Source of the DNA: Bacteroidota bacterium
Lineage (GTDB): Bacteria; Bacteroidota; Bacteroidia; Chitinophagales; Chitinophagaceae
Length of the DNA stretch: 64,000 nucleotides
Assembly: GCA_029573235.1 (NCBI GenBank)
Contig: JAKQGX010000007.1
Location: forward strand, 26,198-90,197
Reading direction: 5' to 3'
Numbering within the stretch: the first letter of the stretch is position 1; each line of letters opens with the position of its first letter. The translations under genes were made by a program, and so were the position numbers. The notes beneath the pieces are model-generated. The model made no database searches and was not told the DNA's origin. It was given only the letters and a program-made list of their open reading frames with translations. Below, piece by piece: positions 1 to 9,745 of the stretch.

Positions 1-389
1 TTGCAGTATATGGGCTGGGTGCAGCAGACAAGGTATCTATGTTTTGGTTATTTGCTCTATACATCATTCATACCATGGGTGAGTTGTGTTTGTCGCCTAT
101 TGGCTTGTCTATGGTTTCCAAATTATCACCGGCACGTTTTTCTTCCTTGCTGATGGGTACATGGTTTTTGGCAAATGCGGCTGCCAACAAATTTGCCGGC
201 ACTTTATCAGCTTTGATTCCCGGTGGAGGTGAGTCCGGTGAAGGAAACGCGGTTACGTCATTCATGGGTTTTCAAATCGAAAACTTATTTGACTTCTTCT
301 TAGTGTTTATTGTTATGTGTGGCGCAGCGGCATTAATATTATTTGCTATCAGCCGCTGGTTAGGCAAAAAAATGCATGGCATTCATTAG
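1..389 (+). CDS. POT/PTR family proton-dependent oligopeptide transporter, C-terminal fragment (5' end outside window)
   Basis: The reading frame is open from the left edge, so the gene starts upstream of the window. The visible ~128 residues contain membrane helices and the segment GELCLSPIGLSMVSKLSP, which is typical of the last part of POT (PTR2) peptide/H+ symporters of the inner membrane. It ends with a basic tail after the final helix. A strong hairpin terminator follows 22 bases after the stop. Substrate (di- or tripeptide) is inferred from the family only. Confidence 0.85.
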   Translation, partial: AVYGLGAADKVSMFWLFALYIIHTMGELCLSPIGLSMVSKLSPARFSSLLMGTWFLANAAANKFAGTLSALIPGGGESGEGNAVTSFMGFQIENLFDFFLVFIVMCGAAALILFAISRWLGKKMHGIH

Positions 390-410
390 TATTAAATTTC
401 AGAATATAGT

Positions 411-455
411 AGCGGCTGCAACAAGCGTTTATGTTGTAGCCGCTTTTGTTTTTTG
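411..455 (+). terminator. Intrinsic terminator after the POT transporter gene
   Basis: A 13-bp stem (411-423 with 432-444, one G-T pair) with an 8-base loop is followed by a T-rich run. Confidence 0.85.
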
Positions 456-550
456 TAAGTGTATGGATGGGATAATATTTCATTAATAAGCCCGTTATAT
501 ACTACTATATCGGATGCATGGCGCCGTAGCTTTTGGATTGAATAATAAAT

Positions 551-558
551 TATCTTTG
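551..558 (+). promoter_or_regulatory. Bacteroidota -7 element (TATCTTTG) for the lipoprotein gene at 578
   Basis: It matches TAnnTTTG exactly and ends 19 bases before the ATG. TTG trinucleotides at 533-535 and 538-540 could serve as the upstream element, but the spacing is short. Confidence 0.55.
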
Positions 559-577
559 TCAACTTTCGAAAAAACAC

Positions 578-1606
578 ATGAAAAACATAGGACGTATTCT
601 TAGCGTATTAGTTGCCAGCGTGATGCTGTTTAGCTGCTCCGAAGATTTTAAAGTGGCTGCTCCGTATAAAAACATCACCTTGGTGTATGGCTTGCTAAAC
701 ATGGATGATACTGCTCATTACATCAGAATTCAGAAAGCCTTTTTGGATGAAAACAAAAGCGCAGTGGTGATGGCAAAAGAACCGGATTCCAGCTATTATA
801 AAAACCTTATTGTAGTTATGAAAGAGATAGTAGGCAGCGCGGTGGTGAATACGATTAATTTGAGTAAAGTTAACTTAACCGATGAGGGCTACACTAAGGA
901 TACGGGCACCTTTTTTACTTCGCCCAACTATGCCTATAAATTTAAAACAGCGTTGAACCCAGATAATCGCTATCGATTGGTGATTACCAATCCTGATTTA
1001 GGATTCACCGACTCTGCCGAAATAAAAGTAGTCAACTCAAAAGATTTGGCGCCTTTGATTGCCAGCAATTTTACGGTTGAATTTTCGAAGATGAAGACCA
1101 ATAAATTCTCCATCTATTGTCGTGTTCCAACAGATGCCAAATACCTTGAAGCAAAGATTAAGTTCAGATGGGTAGATAAAGACATCAATACCGGAGTAGA
1201 AACCGACCATGCAGCCGATTTTTTAATGGCTAGTATGCCCATTACCAACAATGCCTTTAATATTGAGAAGAACAACATGGAAATGTATTCTTTCTTAAAA
1301 GAATCGATGCGAACTGCCCCTGCCCATATAGAGCGCTATATAGATAGTTGCGATATCACTTTTGCTATCGGTGGTCAAGAATTATATGATTATATCATCG
1401 TTACCAACAGCCAATCCGGAGGGCTTACCGGTGATCAAATAAAGCCAACTTTCACCAACATTAAAGGCAAAGATGTGTATGGACTGTTCAGTTCTCGTGG
1501 TGTACGAGTGTATAAAAACTTGCCCATCTCTGGTCCTACCATTGATTCCCTTCGTGTAAATCCCATCACCTCTGATTTGGGCATTGTGGGCAGAGCCACC
1601 CATTGA
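578..1606 (+). CDS. Uncharacterised Bacteroidota lipoprotein
   Basis: The 342-residue product begins with a lipoprotein signal peptide: a basic N-terminus, a hydrophobic stretch, and the lipobox LFSC with Cys20 as the predicted lipidated residue. The rest is a soluble, mostly beta-rich secreted domain with no catalytic motif that I recognise. It resembles the many 'hypothetical lipoprotein' entries of Bacteroidota that begin with a 'YGLLNMDDTAHYIRIQKAF'-type segment, but I cannot name a family with certainty. It stands alone, with its own promoter and its own terminator. Localisation to a membrane surface is inferred; the function is unknown. Confidence 0.75.
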   Translation: MKNIGRILSVLVASVMLFSCSEDFKVAAPYKNITLVYGLLNMDDTAHYIRIQKAFLDENKSAVVMAKEPDSSYYKNLIVVMKEIVGSAVVNTINLSKVNLTDEGYTKDTGTFFTSPNYAYKFKTALNPDNRYRLVITNPDLGFTDSAEIKVVNSKDLAPLIASNFTVEFSKMKTNKFSIYCRVPTDAKYLEAKIKFRWVDKDINTGVETDHAADFLMASMPITNNAFNIEKNNMEMYSFLKESMRTAPAHIERYIDSCDITFAIGGQELYDYIIVTNSQSGGLTGDQIKPTFTNIKGKDVYGLFSSRGVRVYKNLPISGPTIDSLRVNPITSDLGIVGRATH

Positions 1607-1640
1607 TAAGGTTTTGAAAAACAGTTTTTATTAGATAATG

Positions 1641-1671
1641 CCCCGATGACACACATCGGGGTCTTTGTTTA
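1641..1671 (+). terminator. Intrinsic terminator after the lipoprotein gene
   Basis: A perfect 8-bp GC-rich stem (1641-1648 with 1654-1661), a 5-base loop and a T-rich tail (TCTTTGTTT). Confidence 0.8.
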
Positions 1672-1765
1672 TTGCAGCTTGGCAGCAAATCTGACAAAAT
1701 TTCTTGCCATTCTCAACTGGCATATAGATTGACTAAAGAGAAGAAAAGCAGAAAACAATATTTAT

Positions 1766-3670
1766 ATGAGCAAAATAATAGGAATAGATTTAGGAACTAC
1801 CAACTCTTGCGTTTCCGTTATGGAAGGAAACGAACCGGTTGTCATTGCCAATGATGAAGGACGTCGTACGACACCATCCATTGTTGCTTTCTTAAAAAAT
1901 GGAGAGCGCAAAGTGGGTGACCCTGCGAAGCGCCAAGCAATTACCAATCCTCAAAACACCATCATGTCTATCAAAAGATACATGGGTCGTCGTTTTGATG
2001 AAGTCGGAAGTGAGATGGAGCATAACGCTTACAAGATTGAAAAAGGCGACAACAATACCGTACGTGTAAATATCGATGGACGTCTTTATACACCTCAAGA
2101 AATCTCTGCAATGGTGCTTCAAAAAATGAAGAAAACAGCCGAAGATTTTTTAGGTCAAGAAGTAAAAGAAGCGGTGATTACGGTGCCCGCATATTTCAAC
2201 GATGCACAACGCCAAGCCACCAAAGAAGCCGGTGAAATTGCAGGATTGAATGTACGCCGTATCATCAACGAACCTACAGCTGCTGCTCTTGCTTATGGAT
2301 TGGACAAACAGCATAAAGACAGTAAAATCGCCGTGTTTGACTTAGGGGGTGGCACCTTTGATATCTCCATCTTGGAATTGGGCGACGGTGTATTTGAAGT
2401 AAAATCTACCAACGGTGATACACACTTAGGGGGCGATGATTTTGATAAAGTAATCATGGATTGGTTGGCAGAAGAATTCCGCAAAGATGTGCCCAGCATG
2501 GATTTGCACAAAGACCCAATGGCTTGGCAACGATTGAAAGAAGCTGCCGAGAAAGCAAAGATTGAATTATCTTCTTCACAAGAAACCGAAATCAACCTAC
2601 CTTATATCACTGCGTTGGATGGCGTTCCTCAACACTTGGTACGTCGCCTGAGCCGTGCCAAATTTGAACAATTAGCAGACAGCTTAATTGAGCGCACATT
2701 GGAGCCTTGCCGCAAAGCATTGAAAGATGCCGGAATGCAAACCTCCGAAATAGACGAAGTAATCTTAGTAGGTGGTTCTACCCGTATCCCGAAAGTGCAA
2801 GAAGTAGTAGAAAAATTCTTTGGCAAGAAACTACACCGTGGTGTAAACCCAGATGAAGTAGTAGCCGTTGGTGCTGCCATTCAAGGAGGTGTATTGACCG
2901 GTGATGTAAAAGATGTATTGTTGCTGGACGTAACACCATTGTCTCTTGGTATCGAAACAATGGGCGGTGTAATGACACGCCTCATTGACGCCAACACAAC
3001 TATCCCAACCAAAAAATCGGAAGTATTCTCTACTGCCAGCGATAACCAACCAAGCGTTGAAATTAACGTATTGCAAGGTGAGCGCCCCATGGCTAACCAA
3101 AACAAAACATTGGGTCGTTTTATCTTAGACGGTATTCCACCCGCACCAAGAGGAGTTCCTCAGGTAGAAGTAATATTCGACATTGATGCCAATGGTATCC
3201 TCAGCGTGACAGCAAAAGATAAAGGAACCGGCAAACAACAAAACATTCGCATTGAAGCCGGCTCCGGGCTGAGCAAAGAGGAAATTGAAAAAATGAAGAA
3301 TGAAGCCAAAGCCAATGAAGAATCGGATAAGAAAGTGCGCGAACGTGTAGAGAAACTCAACATGGCTGATGGCTTAGTGTTCAATACCGAGAAACAATTG
3401 AGCGAATACGGCGATAAAATTCCGGCTGATGAAAAAGCTAAAATTGAAGCAGCCGTAGCCAAATTGAAAGAAGCACACAAAGCCGAAGACATTGATGGCA
3501 TTGATAAAGCTGCCGAAGAGCTGAACGCTGCTTGGCAAACTGCGAGCCAGCATATTTATAATGCACAACAACAAGCCGGTGCAAACCCTAATGCAGCATC
3601 CGGTGATGGACAACATGCCAGTGCGGATAACAGCAATGTAGCCGATGCCGAATTTGAAGAGGTGAAATAA
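1766..3670 (+). CDS. dnaK: Molecular chaperone DnaK (Hsp70)
   Basis: The 634-residue protein is full length for bacterial DnaK. It has the N-terminal phosphate-binding motif GIDLGTTNS (about residues 5-13), the ATPase signatures FDLGGGTFD and VGGSTRIP, the interdomain linker [13 protein letters not shown], a beta-sandwich substrate-binding domain, a helical lid and a disordered Gln/Ala/Asn-rich tail ending in DAEFEEVK. It binds exposed hydrophobic segments of unfolded proteins in an ATP-driven cycle with DnaJ and GrpE, neither of which is encoded in this window. The gene is monocistronic. No CIRCE element is visible upstream; only a weak TGGCA/TGCCA inverted pair lies around 1680-1710. Confidence 0.98.
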   Translation: MSKIIGIDLGTTNSCVSVMEGNEPVVIANDEGRRTTPSIVAFLKNGERKVGDPAKRQAITNPQNTIMSIKRYMGRRFDEVGSEMEHNAYKIEKGDNNTVRVNIDGRLYTPQEISAMVLQKMKKTAEDFLGQEVKEAVITVPAYFNDAQRQATKEAGEIAGLNVRRIINEPTAAALAYGLDKQHKDSKIAVFDLGGGTFDISILELGDGVFEVKSTNGDTHLGGDDFDKVIMDWLAEEFRKDVPSMDLHKDPMAWQRLKEAAEKAKIELSSSQETEINLPYITALDGVPQHLVRRLSRAKFEQLADSLIERTLEPCRKALKDAGMQTSEIDEVILVGGSTRIPKVQEVVEKFFGKKLHRGVNPDEVVAVGAAIQGGVLTGDVKDVLLLDVTPLSLGIETMGGVMTRLIDANTTIPTKKSEVFSTASDNQPSVEINVLQGERPMANQNKTLGRFILDGIPPAPRGVPQVEVIFDIDANGILSVTAKDKGTGKQQNIRIEAGSGLSKEEIEKMKNEAKANEESDKKVRERVEKLNMADGLVFNTEKQLSEYGDKIPADEKAKIEAAVAKLKEAHKAEDIDGIDKAAEELNAAWQTASQHIYNAQQQAGANPNAASGDGQHASADNSNVADAEFEEVK

Positions 3671-3701
3671 TAAAACCACATTCAAACAATAATAAAATAA
3701 A

Positions 3702-3732
3702 AGGTAGTGTAGTTTTACACTGCCTTTTTTTA
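3702..3732 (+). terminator. Intrinsic terminator after dnaK
   Basis: A 10-bp stem (3702-3711 with 3716-3725, one G-T pair), a GTTT loop and a run of T. Confidence 0.85.
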
Positions 3733-3811
3733 TCCCCAAAAAATTTATAGTTGCCACAATAGATTGCATCTTTGCAACAATAAAAAGCACAACCCAAGAA
3801 TAGTCTTTTAC

Positions 3812-5056
3812 GTGTCCATCCTACTCTACAACCTATTTTTAGCATTATACAAGTTTGGCATTCGCCTCACGGCACGCCGAGGCAATAAATCGCAGCAATG
3901 GCTGGATGGACGCAAAGATATCTTTACACACATTGCCCAGAACCTGCGCCCTAGAGATGGAACGCGGGTATGGATTCACTGTGCTTCGTTAGGAGAATTT
4001 GAACAAGGGCGCCCCATTATAGAAGCCTTAAAACAACAAGGATATTGTATAGTACTGACCTTCTTTTCTCCATCCGGATATGAGATTCGAAAAAATTATG
4101 AGCAAGCAGATTATGTTTTTTACTTACCGCTAGACCATCCGAAGGAGTCGCAGCAAATGGTGCAACTCATCAACCCTTCTTTAGTACTTTTTGTGAAGTA
4201 TGAATTTTGGTATTATTACCTGCAAGCCTTGCAGCAACGGGGTATCCCTACACTATTGGTAGCTGCAGCTTTTCGCCCATCACAACCATTTTTTAAATGG
4301 TACGGAGGTCTGTTTCGAAAAATGCTCTCTTGTTATACCCATCTTTTTGTTCAAGATGAAGCATCCAAAAACCTATTGCTATCTATCCATAATAACTATC
4401 CGGTGATAGTAGCCGGAGATACCCGATACGACCGCGTAGCTGCTATTGCAGGGCAAGCAAAAACGAATACATGGGTTGAGAAATGGAAAAAAAATCAACC
4501 TGTGTGGGTAGCCGGTAGCACCTGGCCAGATGATGAAAAGGTACTCTATGCATTTTGCCAAAAATCAAACACTCCATACAAGCTCATCATCGCACCACAT
4601 GAAGTAGATGATACTCACGTGCAACAATTGGTTTCTTTATTCGGAGAAAAGGCAGTGCGCTACTCACAGTTTACCGATGCTGATATCGACAAAAAAGTAT
4701 TGTTGGTAGATAACATGGGTATGTTGTCTTCATTGTATCAATACGGAACGATAGCGTACGTTGGTGGCGGCTTTGCGAAAAGCGGTATTCATAATATACT
4801 AGAGCCTGCTGTATTTGGATTACCGGTATTTTTTGGACCACATTTTCAAAAATTCATTGAAGCTCGTGAGATGACGGCAAGGGGGCTTGCCTTTAGTATT
4901 TCGGATGCAAATGGCTTGCAGCAAGGGTTTGAAAGCATTGCTCATAGCGAAGAGAAACGATTGGCATTAAAGAAAGAAATCATTGCCTTTATGCAATCCA
5001 AGCAAGGAGCTACCGACATTATTGTTAAAAAATCATTGGAATTATTAAGCCATTAA
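3812..5056 (+). CDS. waaA: 3-deoxy-D-manno-octulosonic acid transferase (GT30)
   Basis: The enzyme transfers Kdo from CMP-Kdo to the lipid A precursor at the cytoplasmic face of the inner membrane. The N-terminus has a hydrophobic anchor (ILLYNLFLALYKFGIRL), followed by the GT30 N-terminal domain with the catalytic-Glu motif CASLGEFEQGRP, then the second Rossmann-like domain with VAGDTRYDRV and the nucleotide-sugar region YVGGGFAKSGIHNILEPA. The open frame can be extended to a TTG at 3764, but that codon falls inside a near-consensus -7 promoter element (CATCTTTG, 3767-3774), so I prefer the GTG at 3812 (414 residues), which starts just before the anchor. kdsA, which makes the Kdo precursor, follows 153 bases downstream. 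Confidence 0.93.
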   Translation: MSILLYNLFLALYKFGIRLTARRGNKSQQWLDGRKDIFTHIAQNLRPRDGTRVWIHCASLGEFEQGRPIIEALKQQGYCIVLTFFSPSGYEIRKNYEQADYVFYLPLDHPKESQQMVQLINPSLVLFVKYEFWYYYLQALQQRGIPTLLVAAAFRPSQPFFKWYGGLFRKMLSCYTHLFVQDEASKNLLLSIHNNYPVIVAGDTRYDRVAAIAGQAKTNTWVEKWKKNQPVWVAGSTWPDDEKVLYAFCQKSNTPYKLIIAPHEVDDTHVQQLVSLFGEKAVRYSQFTDADIDKKVLLVDNMGMLSSLYQYGTIAYVGGGFAKSGIHNILEPAVFGLPVFFGPHFQKFIEAREMTARGLAFSISDANGLQQGFESIAHSEEKRLALKKEIIAFMQSKQGATDIIVKKSLELLSH

Positions 5057-5209
5057 TCCTCGTCAAAACCATTACTTTTACAACCTTAATGAATCAAATC
5101 CAACAAGTACCAACACCACGAAAGCATTGCCCATAGCGGTATAAGAATCATCATTCACACACCATATTTTACACAACGAATTATTCTTACTCAACAATCA
5201 ATACCCAGC

Positions 5210-6040
5210 ATGAGTCATAAAAAAATAACAGTAGGCAACATTTCTTGCGGCAGCGATCAGTTGTTTCTCATCTCCGGACCTTGCGTTATAGAAGAGGAAA
5301 GCATCATGATGAAAACCGCTGAGAAATTGAAGGAAGTCAGTGAGCGGTTGAACATTCCCATTATTTACAAATCATCCTTCACCAAAGACAACCGCAGTAG
5401 TTTGAAATACTATGATGGGCCCGGGCTGGATAAGGGTTTGAAGCTATTGGCAAAAGTGAAAGAACAATTTGGGTTTCCGCTGTTGACCGATATACACTAT
5501 CCGGATCATGCAGCGCCGGCAACAGATGTTTGTGATGTGATTCAAATACCCGCCTATCTCTGTATGCAAAGTGGGTTGTTAGTGGCAGCAGCTAAAACGG
5601 GTGCAGTTATCAACATCAAACACGGTCAGTTTTTGGCTCCTGAAAACATGAAGCATCCGGTAGGCAAATGTGTGGATGCCGGTAATGATAAAATCATTCT
5701 TACAGAACGTGGTTATACAATGGGCTACAATGATTTGATAGTAGATCCACGCAGTTTTTACCACCTCTCGCAGTTGGGCTATCCGGTTGTTTTTGATATC
5801 ACCCACTCGATTCGAAAATATGGTATCCCCAGTGCCGATGCCAAAGGCGGTGCACGCGAATTTTTGCCGGTACTCAGCAGAGCCGGTGTAGCTGCCGGTG
5901 TGGACGGTATCTTTATTGAAACCCATCCGGAACCGGAGAAAGCCTTGTGTGATGCGGCTTCTCAACTATGCGTGTACGATTTGGAAGCCTTTTTAAAACC
6001 GCTACTCGAATTGCATCAAATCGCATTGCAATACAGATAA
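5210..6040 (+). CDS. kdsA: 3-deoxy-8-phosphooctulonate synthase (Kdo-8-P synthase), metal-dependent type
   Basis: It condenses phosphoenolpyruvate with arabinose-5-phosphate to Kdo-8-phosphate in the cytosol, feeding lipopolysaccharide core synthesis. The 276-residue protein has the class I DAHP/KDO8P synthase TIM-barrel motifs: LISGPCVIEE near the N-terminus, YKSSFTKDNRSS, DVIQIPAYLC, the KHGQFLAPENMKHPV region and ETHPEPEKALCDAASQL near the C-terminus. Cys25 in GPC occupies the position of the metal-ligand Cys of Aquifex KdsA (Asn in E. coli), so this should be a metal-dependent enzyme. It lies next to waaA and is followed after 26 bases by the methyltransferase gene. Confidence 0.96.
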   Translation: MSHKKITVGNISCGSDQLFLISGPCVIEEESIMMKTAEKLKEVSERLNIPIIYKSSFTKDNRSSLKYYDGPGLDKGLKLLAKVKEQFGFPLLTDIHYPDHAAPATDVCDVIQIPAYLCMQSGLLVAAAKTGAVINIKHGQFLAPENMKHPVGKCVDAGNDKIILTERGYTMGYNDLIVDPRSFYHLSQLGYPVVFDITHSIRKYGIPSADAKGGAREFLPVLSRAGVAAGVDGIFIETHPEPEKALCDAASQLCVYDLEAFLKPLLELHQIALQYR

Positions 6041-6066
6041 TATCATCGAAAGATCAATCGACTCTC

Positions 6067-7239
6067 ATGACTAAATTTTTTCTCCGAAAGAAAATTGGTG
6101 ACCGTGTCATCAACGGACATCCTTGGATATTTTCCAACGAATTGGGCGATAGTGAAGGCAACTATGAACCCGGCGATATCGTTAGTGTTTATTCGTATAA
6201 CGGTTCTTTTGTAGGCAAGGGCTACATCAACCCCGCATCACAAATACGCATACGTCTGCTATCGCGCGACTCGGAAGAGGTCATTGATGATTCGTTTTTC
6301 TACAAAAGAATATTGGAAGCTTGGGAGTACCGAAAGCAAATTGGTTATGTTGAAAATTGCCGATTAATCTTTGGTGAAGCAGATCAGATGCCGGCGTTAA
6401 TCATTGATAAATTCAATGATTATTTCGTATTGCAAACACTAGCTTTAGGTATGGACCGTTGGAAATCGGCTATCGTAGCGGCATTGCAAAAAATATTTTC
6501 TCCCAAAGGCATCTACGAACGAAACGATGTGCCGGTGCGCGAATTGGAAGGACTACCCCAACAAAAAGGATTTCTTTCTACTCCCTTTGATACCAACATA
6601 ATCTTACATGAAAATGGGTTGAGGTTTCATGTGGACATTGAAAATGGACAAAAGACCGGGTACTTTCTAGACCAACAAGACAACCGCCGCGTCATACAAC
6701 ACATCGTGAAGGATGCCGATGTGTTGGAAGCCTTCTGTTACACGGGTACCTTTTCGTTACATGCAGCGCACTATGGTGCGAAGTCGGTATTGGGCTTAGA
6801 TATTTCTGAAACAGCCGTCAATACGGCAAGGAAAAATGCAACCTTAAATGGATATGAATCTACTTGCCGCTTTGAAACTGTTAATGCATTTGATGTATTG
6901 AAGCAATGGGTAAAAGATGGTAAGCGCTATGATGTGGTGATGTTAGACCCGCCAGCGTTTACAAAAAGCAGAGAGAATATTCAGAAAGCCATTACTGGGT
7001 ATAAAGAGATAAACTTGAGGGGTATGAAACTCACCAAGCCAGGAGGATTTTTAGTAACGGCATCCTGCACCAACTTAGTTGACCCTGAACTGTTTTTGAA
7101 AACCATTGATATGGCTGCCAAAGATGCAAAGCGTAAACTAAGGCAAGTAACCTGGCAAACACAAGCCTCCGACCATCCGATACTATGGCATGTACCCAAT
7201 ACGCAATACCTGAAGTTTCTTATTGTGCAGGTGATGTAA
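6067..7239 (+). CDS. Class I SAM-dependent rRNA methyltransferase, RlmI (YccW) family
   Basis: The predicted enzyme methylates a cytosine C5 in 23S rRNA (RlmI type). An N-terminal PUA domain (KIGDRVINGHPWIFSNEL, residues ~7-24) is followed by a linker and a Rossmann methyltransferase domain with VLEAFCYTGTFSLHAA (SAM binding) and the LDPPAFTKS catalytic motif; the C-terminus carries TASCTNLV. I chose the ATG at 6067 (390 residues, 26 bases after kdsA). The frame is open further upstream into kdsA, but those residues do not match the family. Position and spacing suggest co-transcription with kdsA. The exact target base is inferred from homology only. Confidence 0.9.
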   Translation: MTKFFLRKKIGDRVINGHPWIFSNELGDSEGNYEPGDIVSVYSYNGSFVGKGYINPASQIRIRLLSRDSEEVIDDSFFYKRILEAWEYRKQIGYVENCRLIFGEADQMPALIIDKFNDYFVLQTLALGMDRWKSAIVAALQKIFSPKGIYERNDVPVRELEGLPQQKGFLSTPFDTNIILHENGLRFHVDIENGQKTGYFLDQQDNRRVIQHIVKDADVLEAFCYTGTFSLHAAHYGAKSVLGLDISETAVNTARKNATLNGYESTCRFETVNAFDVLKQWVKDGKRYDVVMLDPPAFTKSRENIQKAITGYKEINLRGMKLTKPGGFLVTASCTNLVDPELFLKTIDMAAKDAKRKLRQVTWQTQASDHPILWHVPNTQYLKFLIVQVM

Positions 7240-7331
7240 ACAGAGCATTTCCGCTCTTTGAGGATTTCAACAATCAAAACAATAGTTGTGGTAGTTGAAC
7301 TGAATATGCACTTTGCTGTGGGATTACATCA

Positions 7332-7339
7332 TAACTTTG
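7332..7339 (+). promoter_or_regulatory. -7 element (TAACTTTG) immediately before the T9SS gene at 7346
   Basis: An exact TAnnTTTG match ends only 6 bases before the ATG. This argues for the start at 7346 rather than the upstream in-frame start at 7313, and predicts a leaderless or nearly leaderless mRNA. Confidence 0.55.
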
Positions 7340-7345
7340 TTTGCT

Positions 7346-8554
7346 ATGCAAAAAATGATTGGGTTCATAGGGCTGCTGCTCATTAGTTATTATTCTCAAG
7401 CGCAATACGGATGTACCGACCCTTTGGCTACCAACTACAATCCATCGGCAACTATCAATGATGGCTCTTGCGTGTATCCGCCCACAACTGCCAACGCACA
7501 ATACATTACCGACCTCCCCACCGTATCAGAAACATCAGGGCTGGCATGGCATCAAAACCAACTGTGGACACACGATGATAGTGGTGGGCCGGCAAGCATA
7601 TTTTTATTGGATACCGCAACGGGAAAAGTGTTGAAAACCGTCGTTATCGACAATTATCCCAACATCGATTGGGAAGACATCACCACCGACAGCAACTATC
7701 TCTACCTGGCTGAAACCGGTAACAATAACGGTACTCGAACCGATTTGAAAATATTAAAAATAGCCTTTGCAGACATCGGTAACGATAGTATCGTACATGT
7801 GCAAGCACAAGCTATTCATTTCAACTATGCCGACCAAACCAGCTTTACACCCAATACTTCTACCAATTTTGATGCAGAAGCTATCACGTCAATAGGAGAT
7901 TCGCTGTATTTATTTTCAAAAAACTGGGGCGATCATCACACTAAATTATACCTATTACCCAAAGTACCCGGCAACTATACCGTATCACCACATGCAACGT
8001 ATAATGTAGGTTGCCTGATAACAGGGGCTTGCAGCGCACCCAACAAAAAAGAAATTACCCTCATTGGCTATACCAACGGACTGCCTCCCAACTCCATGCT
8101 ATGGGTGCTCAATGACTTTCCTGCCGATAGTGTTTTCAATGGAAACAAAAGAAAGATATCATTACCTTATAGCAGTGTGTGGCAAACGGAAGGCATTACT
8201 TATACTACTGCATCATCGTATTTTATCAGCACCGAGCGTATCAATCAACTTTCATTGCCGGCAAAGCTATTTCGATTGCAGCAGACCTGGAACCAACCCT
8301 CCTCTACCCCATTGCAAACCGTATCGTCAATAAAAATTTATCCCAATCCCGGTACTCATTCGCTCACTATTTTTGGCAGCATTACCGGCTTGCAATACGC
8401 TATCATACATGCTTCGGGCGCGGTATTGATGCATGGGAAATTCATATCAGATTATAATGAAATAAACATTCGCTCTCTTGCAAAAGGAACCTACATCATT
8501 CGTATTTGGGACAAGGAGCAGGTGTATCTACAAGAAAAGATAGTGAAGGAATAG
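7346..8554 (+). CDS. Secreted beta-propeller-like protein with T9SS type A sorting domain
   Basis: The 402-residue product has a signal peptide (MQKMIGFIGLLLISYYSQAQ). It is followed directly by the disulfide-rich segment YGCTDPLATNYNPSA...DGSCVY, a motif often found in secreted Bacteroidota proteins. The middle carries repeated strand motifs (SETSGLAWHQNQLWTHDDSGG, DWEDITTDSNYLYLAETGNN, DAEAITSIGDSLYLFSKNW) suggesting a propeller. The C-terminal ~80 residues are a T9SS sorting domain beginning IKIYPNPGTHSLTI and ending in YIIRIWDKEQVYLQEKIVKE. It is expected at the cell surface or outside the cell. No catalytic residues can be assigned. It converges on the glycosyltransferase gene 18 bases away. 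Confidence 0.85.
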   Translation: MQKMIGFIGLLLISYYSQAQYGCTDPLATNYNPSATINDGSCVYPPTTANAQYITDLPTVSETSGLAWHQNQLWTHDDSGGPASIFLLDTATGKVLKTVVIDNYPNIDWEDITTDSNYLYLAETGNNNGTRTDLKILKIAFADIGNDSIVHVQAQAIHFNYADQTSFTPNTSTNFDAEAITSIGDSLYLFSKNWGDHHTKLYLLPKVPGNYTVSPHATYNVGCLITGACSAPNKKEITLIGYTNGLPPNSMLWVLNDFPADSVFNGNKRKISLPYSSVWQTEGITYTTASSYFISTERINQLSLPAKLFRLQQTWNQPSSTPLQTVSSIKIYPNPGTHSLTIFGSITGLQYAIIHASGAVLMHGKFISDYNEINIRSLAKGTYIIRIWDKEQVYLQEKIVKE

Positions 8555-8572
8555 CGAAGGCTTTTGGGGCAA

Positions 8573-9745
8573 CTACCCCAGCAACTTTTCCAATTCGGGT
8601 ACCATGTAATCAATATTAAATTGAGGCAACAAAGAGGCTGCTTCGCGCAAATATTCTTTTCGAAGTGGTTCGTTTCGCAATAACTCCACAATAGCATCTG
8701 CCATTATGGATACATCACCGATGGGCACCAATGTACCGGCATTTCCCTGAAGCAATAATTCCTTTACACCGGTAGGGGTAGCCGTAGCTACAATGGGCAA
8801 ACCGATAGCATGTGCTTCAATCAACACTGTGGGCAGTCCTTCATATTTAGAACTGAACAAAAATAGTCGGGCAGGCTTCATCCATTTATACGGATTACTT
8901 TGATGCCCGGCAAATAGTACACGATTTTCGATACCCAAGCTCATTGCTAATTGTTGCAAATTGCTTTGGTCACCACCCTTGCCTACAATAATGAGTCGCT
9001 CTTTGATGCGGTATTTATGAACGGCTTCGGCATAGGCTTTTAGCAATGTGGTAAAATCTTTTTGTGCCTCTTGCAACCTGCCTACTGAAAGGATATATCC
9101 ATTTCGAATAAAGTCGTCAGATAGGTGGAGGGTTTCATTTGCCTTTGCTTGCAAGTGGGGAATATCTAAGGCATTGTAGATGCGAGCCAACTTCGGACTC
9201 AGCATCGGATAACGTTGGGCGGCATCCTTCAGCATCTCATCGCACAGCATAACGATGTGGGTATAATGACTCAATCTATACGCCAGTTTATCTAATTTTC
9301 GTTGATTGTCTTTCCAAATATTATCAAATCCAAAATGGCAATAGGCTATAGATATCTTATCTGAAAACAACCGATGCATAGATGCCAACGTAGTGTCGAA
9401 ATCAATAACAACATCTACTTCTTTCAAAATGCATTTCAGCTTTTGGCGCCTTACTTTTTTCTGAATAGGTGGCAGCAATAGCTCAGATAACGCTTTTTCA
9501 ACCACATTGGTTTTTCCTGTTTTTTTATTCTTATGAGGAGTGGTTAATAAAGGATGCTCCAATAGGTATATGACCTCTACATATGAAGGAATATCATTTC
9601 GGAGAAGCTCTTGTTCGCCCATGTAATATCCGATGGACAGTTTGATATGGTATTTCTGAGGGTTCAATCCTTTGAGCAATTCGATAAGCACCTTTTCAAT
9701 ACCACCGGTTAGCAAAGAGTTGACATGAAAAAGAATCGTCTTCAT
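8573..9745 (-). CDS. Glycosyltransferase family 4 (GT-B fold)
   Basis: The 390-residue protein shows the GT-B arrangement. The N-terminal domain begins HVNSLLTGGIEKVLIELLKGL, a pattern of GT4 enzymes. The C-terminal nucleotide-sugar domain contains ILSVGRLQEAQKDFTTLLKAY, RLIIVGKGGD, VLFAGHQSNPYKWM and the acceptor/donor motif SKYEGLPTVLIEAHAIGLPIVAT with the EX7E-type pair of glutamates. It probably adds a hexose to a lipid- or polysaccharide-linked acceptor; the sugar cannot be read from the sequence. Its start overlaps the stop of the upstream patatin gene by four bases, implying translational coupling. Confidence 0.93.
   Translation of the reverse strand: MKTILFHVNSLLTGGIEKVLIELLKGLNPQKYHIKLSIGYYMGEQELLRNDIPSYVEVIYLLEHPLLTTPHKNKKTGKTNVVEKALSELLLPPIQKKVRRQKLKCILKEVDVVIDFDTTLASMHRLFSDKISIAYCHFGFDNIWKDNQRKLDKLAYRLSHYTHIVMLCDEMLKDAAQRYPMLSPKLARIYNALDIPHLQAKANETLHLSDDFIRNGYILSVGRLQEAQKDFTTLLKAYAEAVHKYRIKERLIIVGKGGDQSNLQQLAMSLGIENRVLFAGHQSNPYKWMKPARLFLFSSKYEGLPTVLIEAHAIGLPIVATATPTGVKELLLQGNAGTLVPIGDVSIMADAIVELLRNEPLRKEYLREAASLLPQFNIDYMVPELEKLLG

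Noticed and set aside
1672..1765. sigma-54-like or CIRCE-like control site upstream of dnaK
   Set aside because: Only a weak TGGCA...TGCCA pair is present; spacing and sequence fit neither consensus.
3764..3811. TTG start extending waaA by 16 codons
   Set aside because: It falls within a near-consensus -7 promoter element, and the added residues do not resemble the family.
7242..7257. Terminator after the RlmI-type gene
   Set aside because: Only a 5-bp stem with three T; too weak to call.
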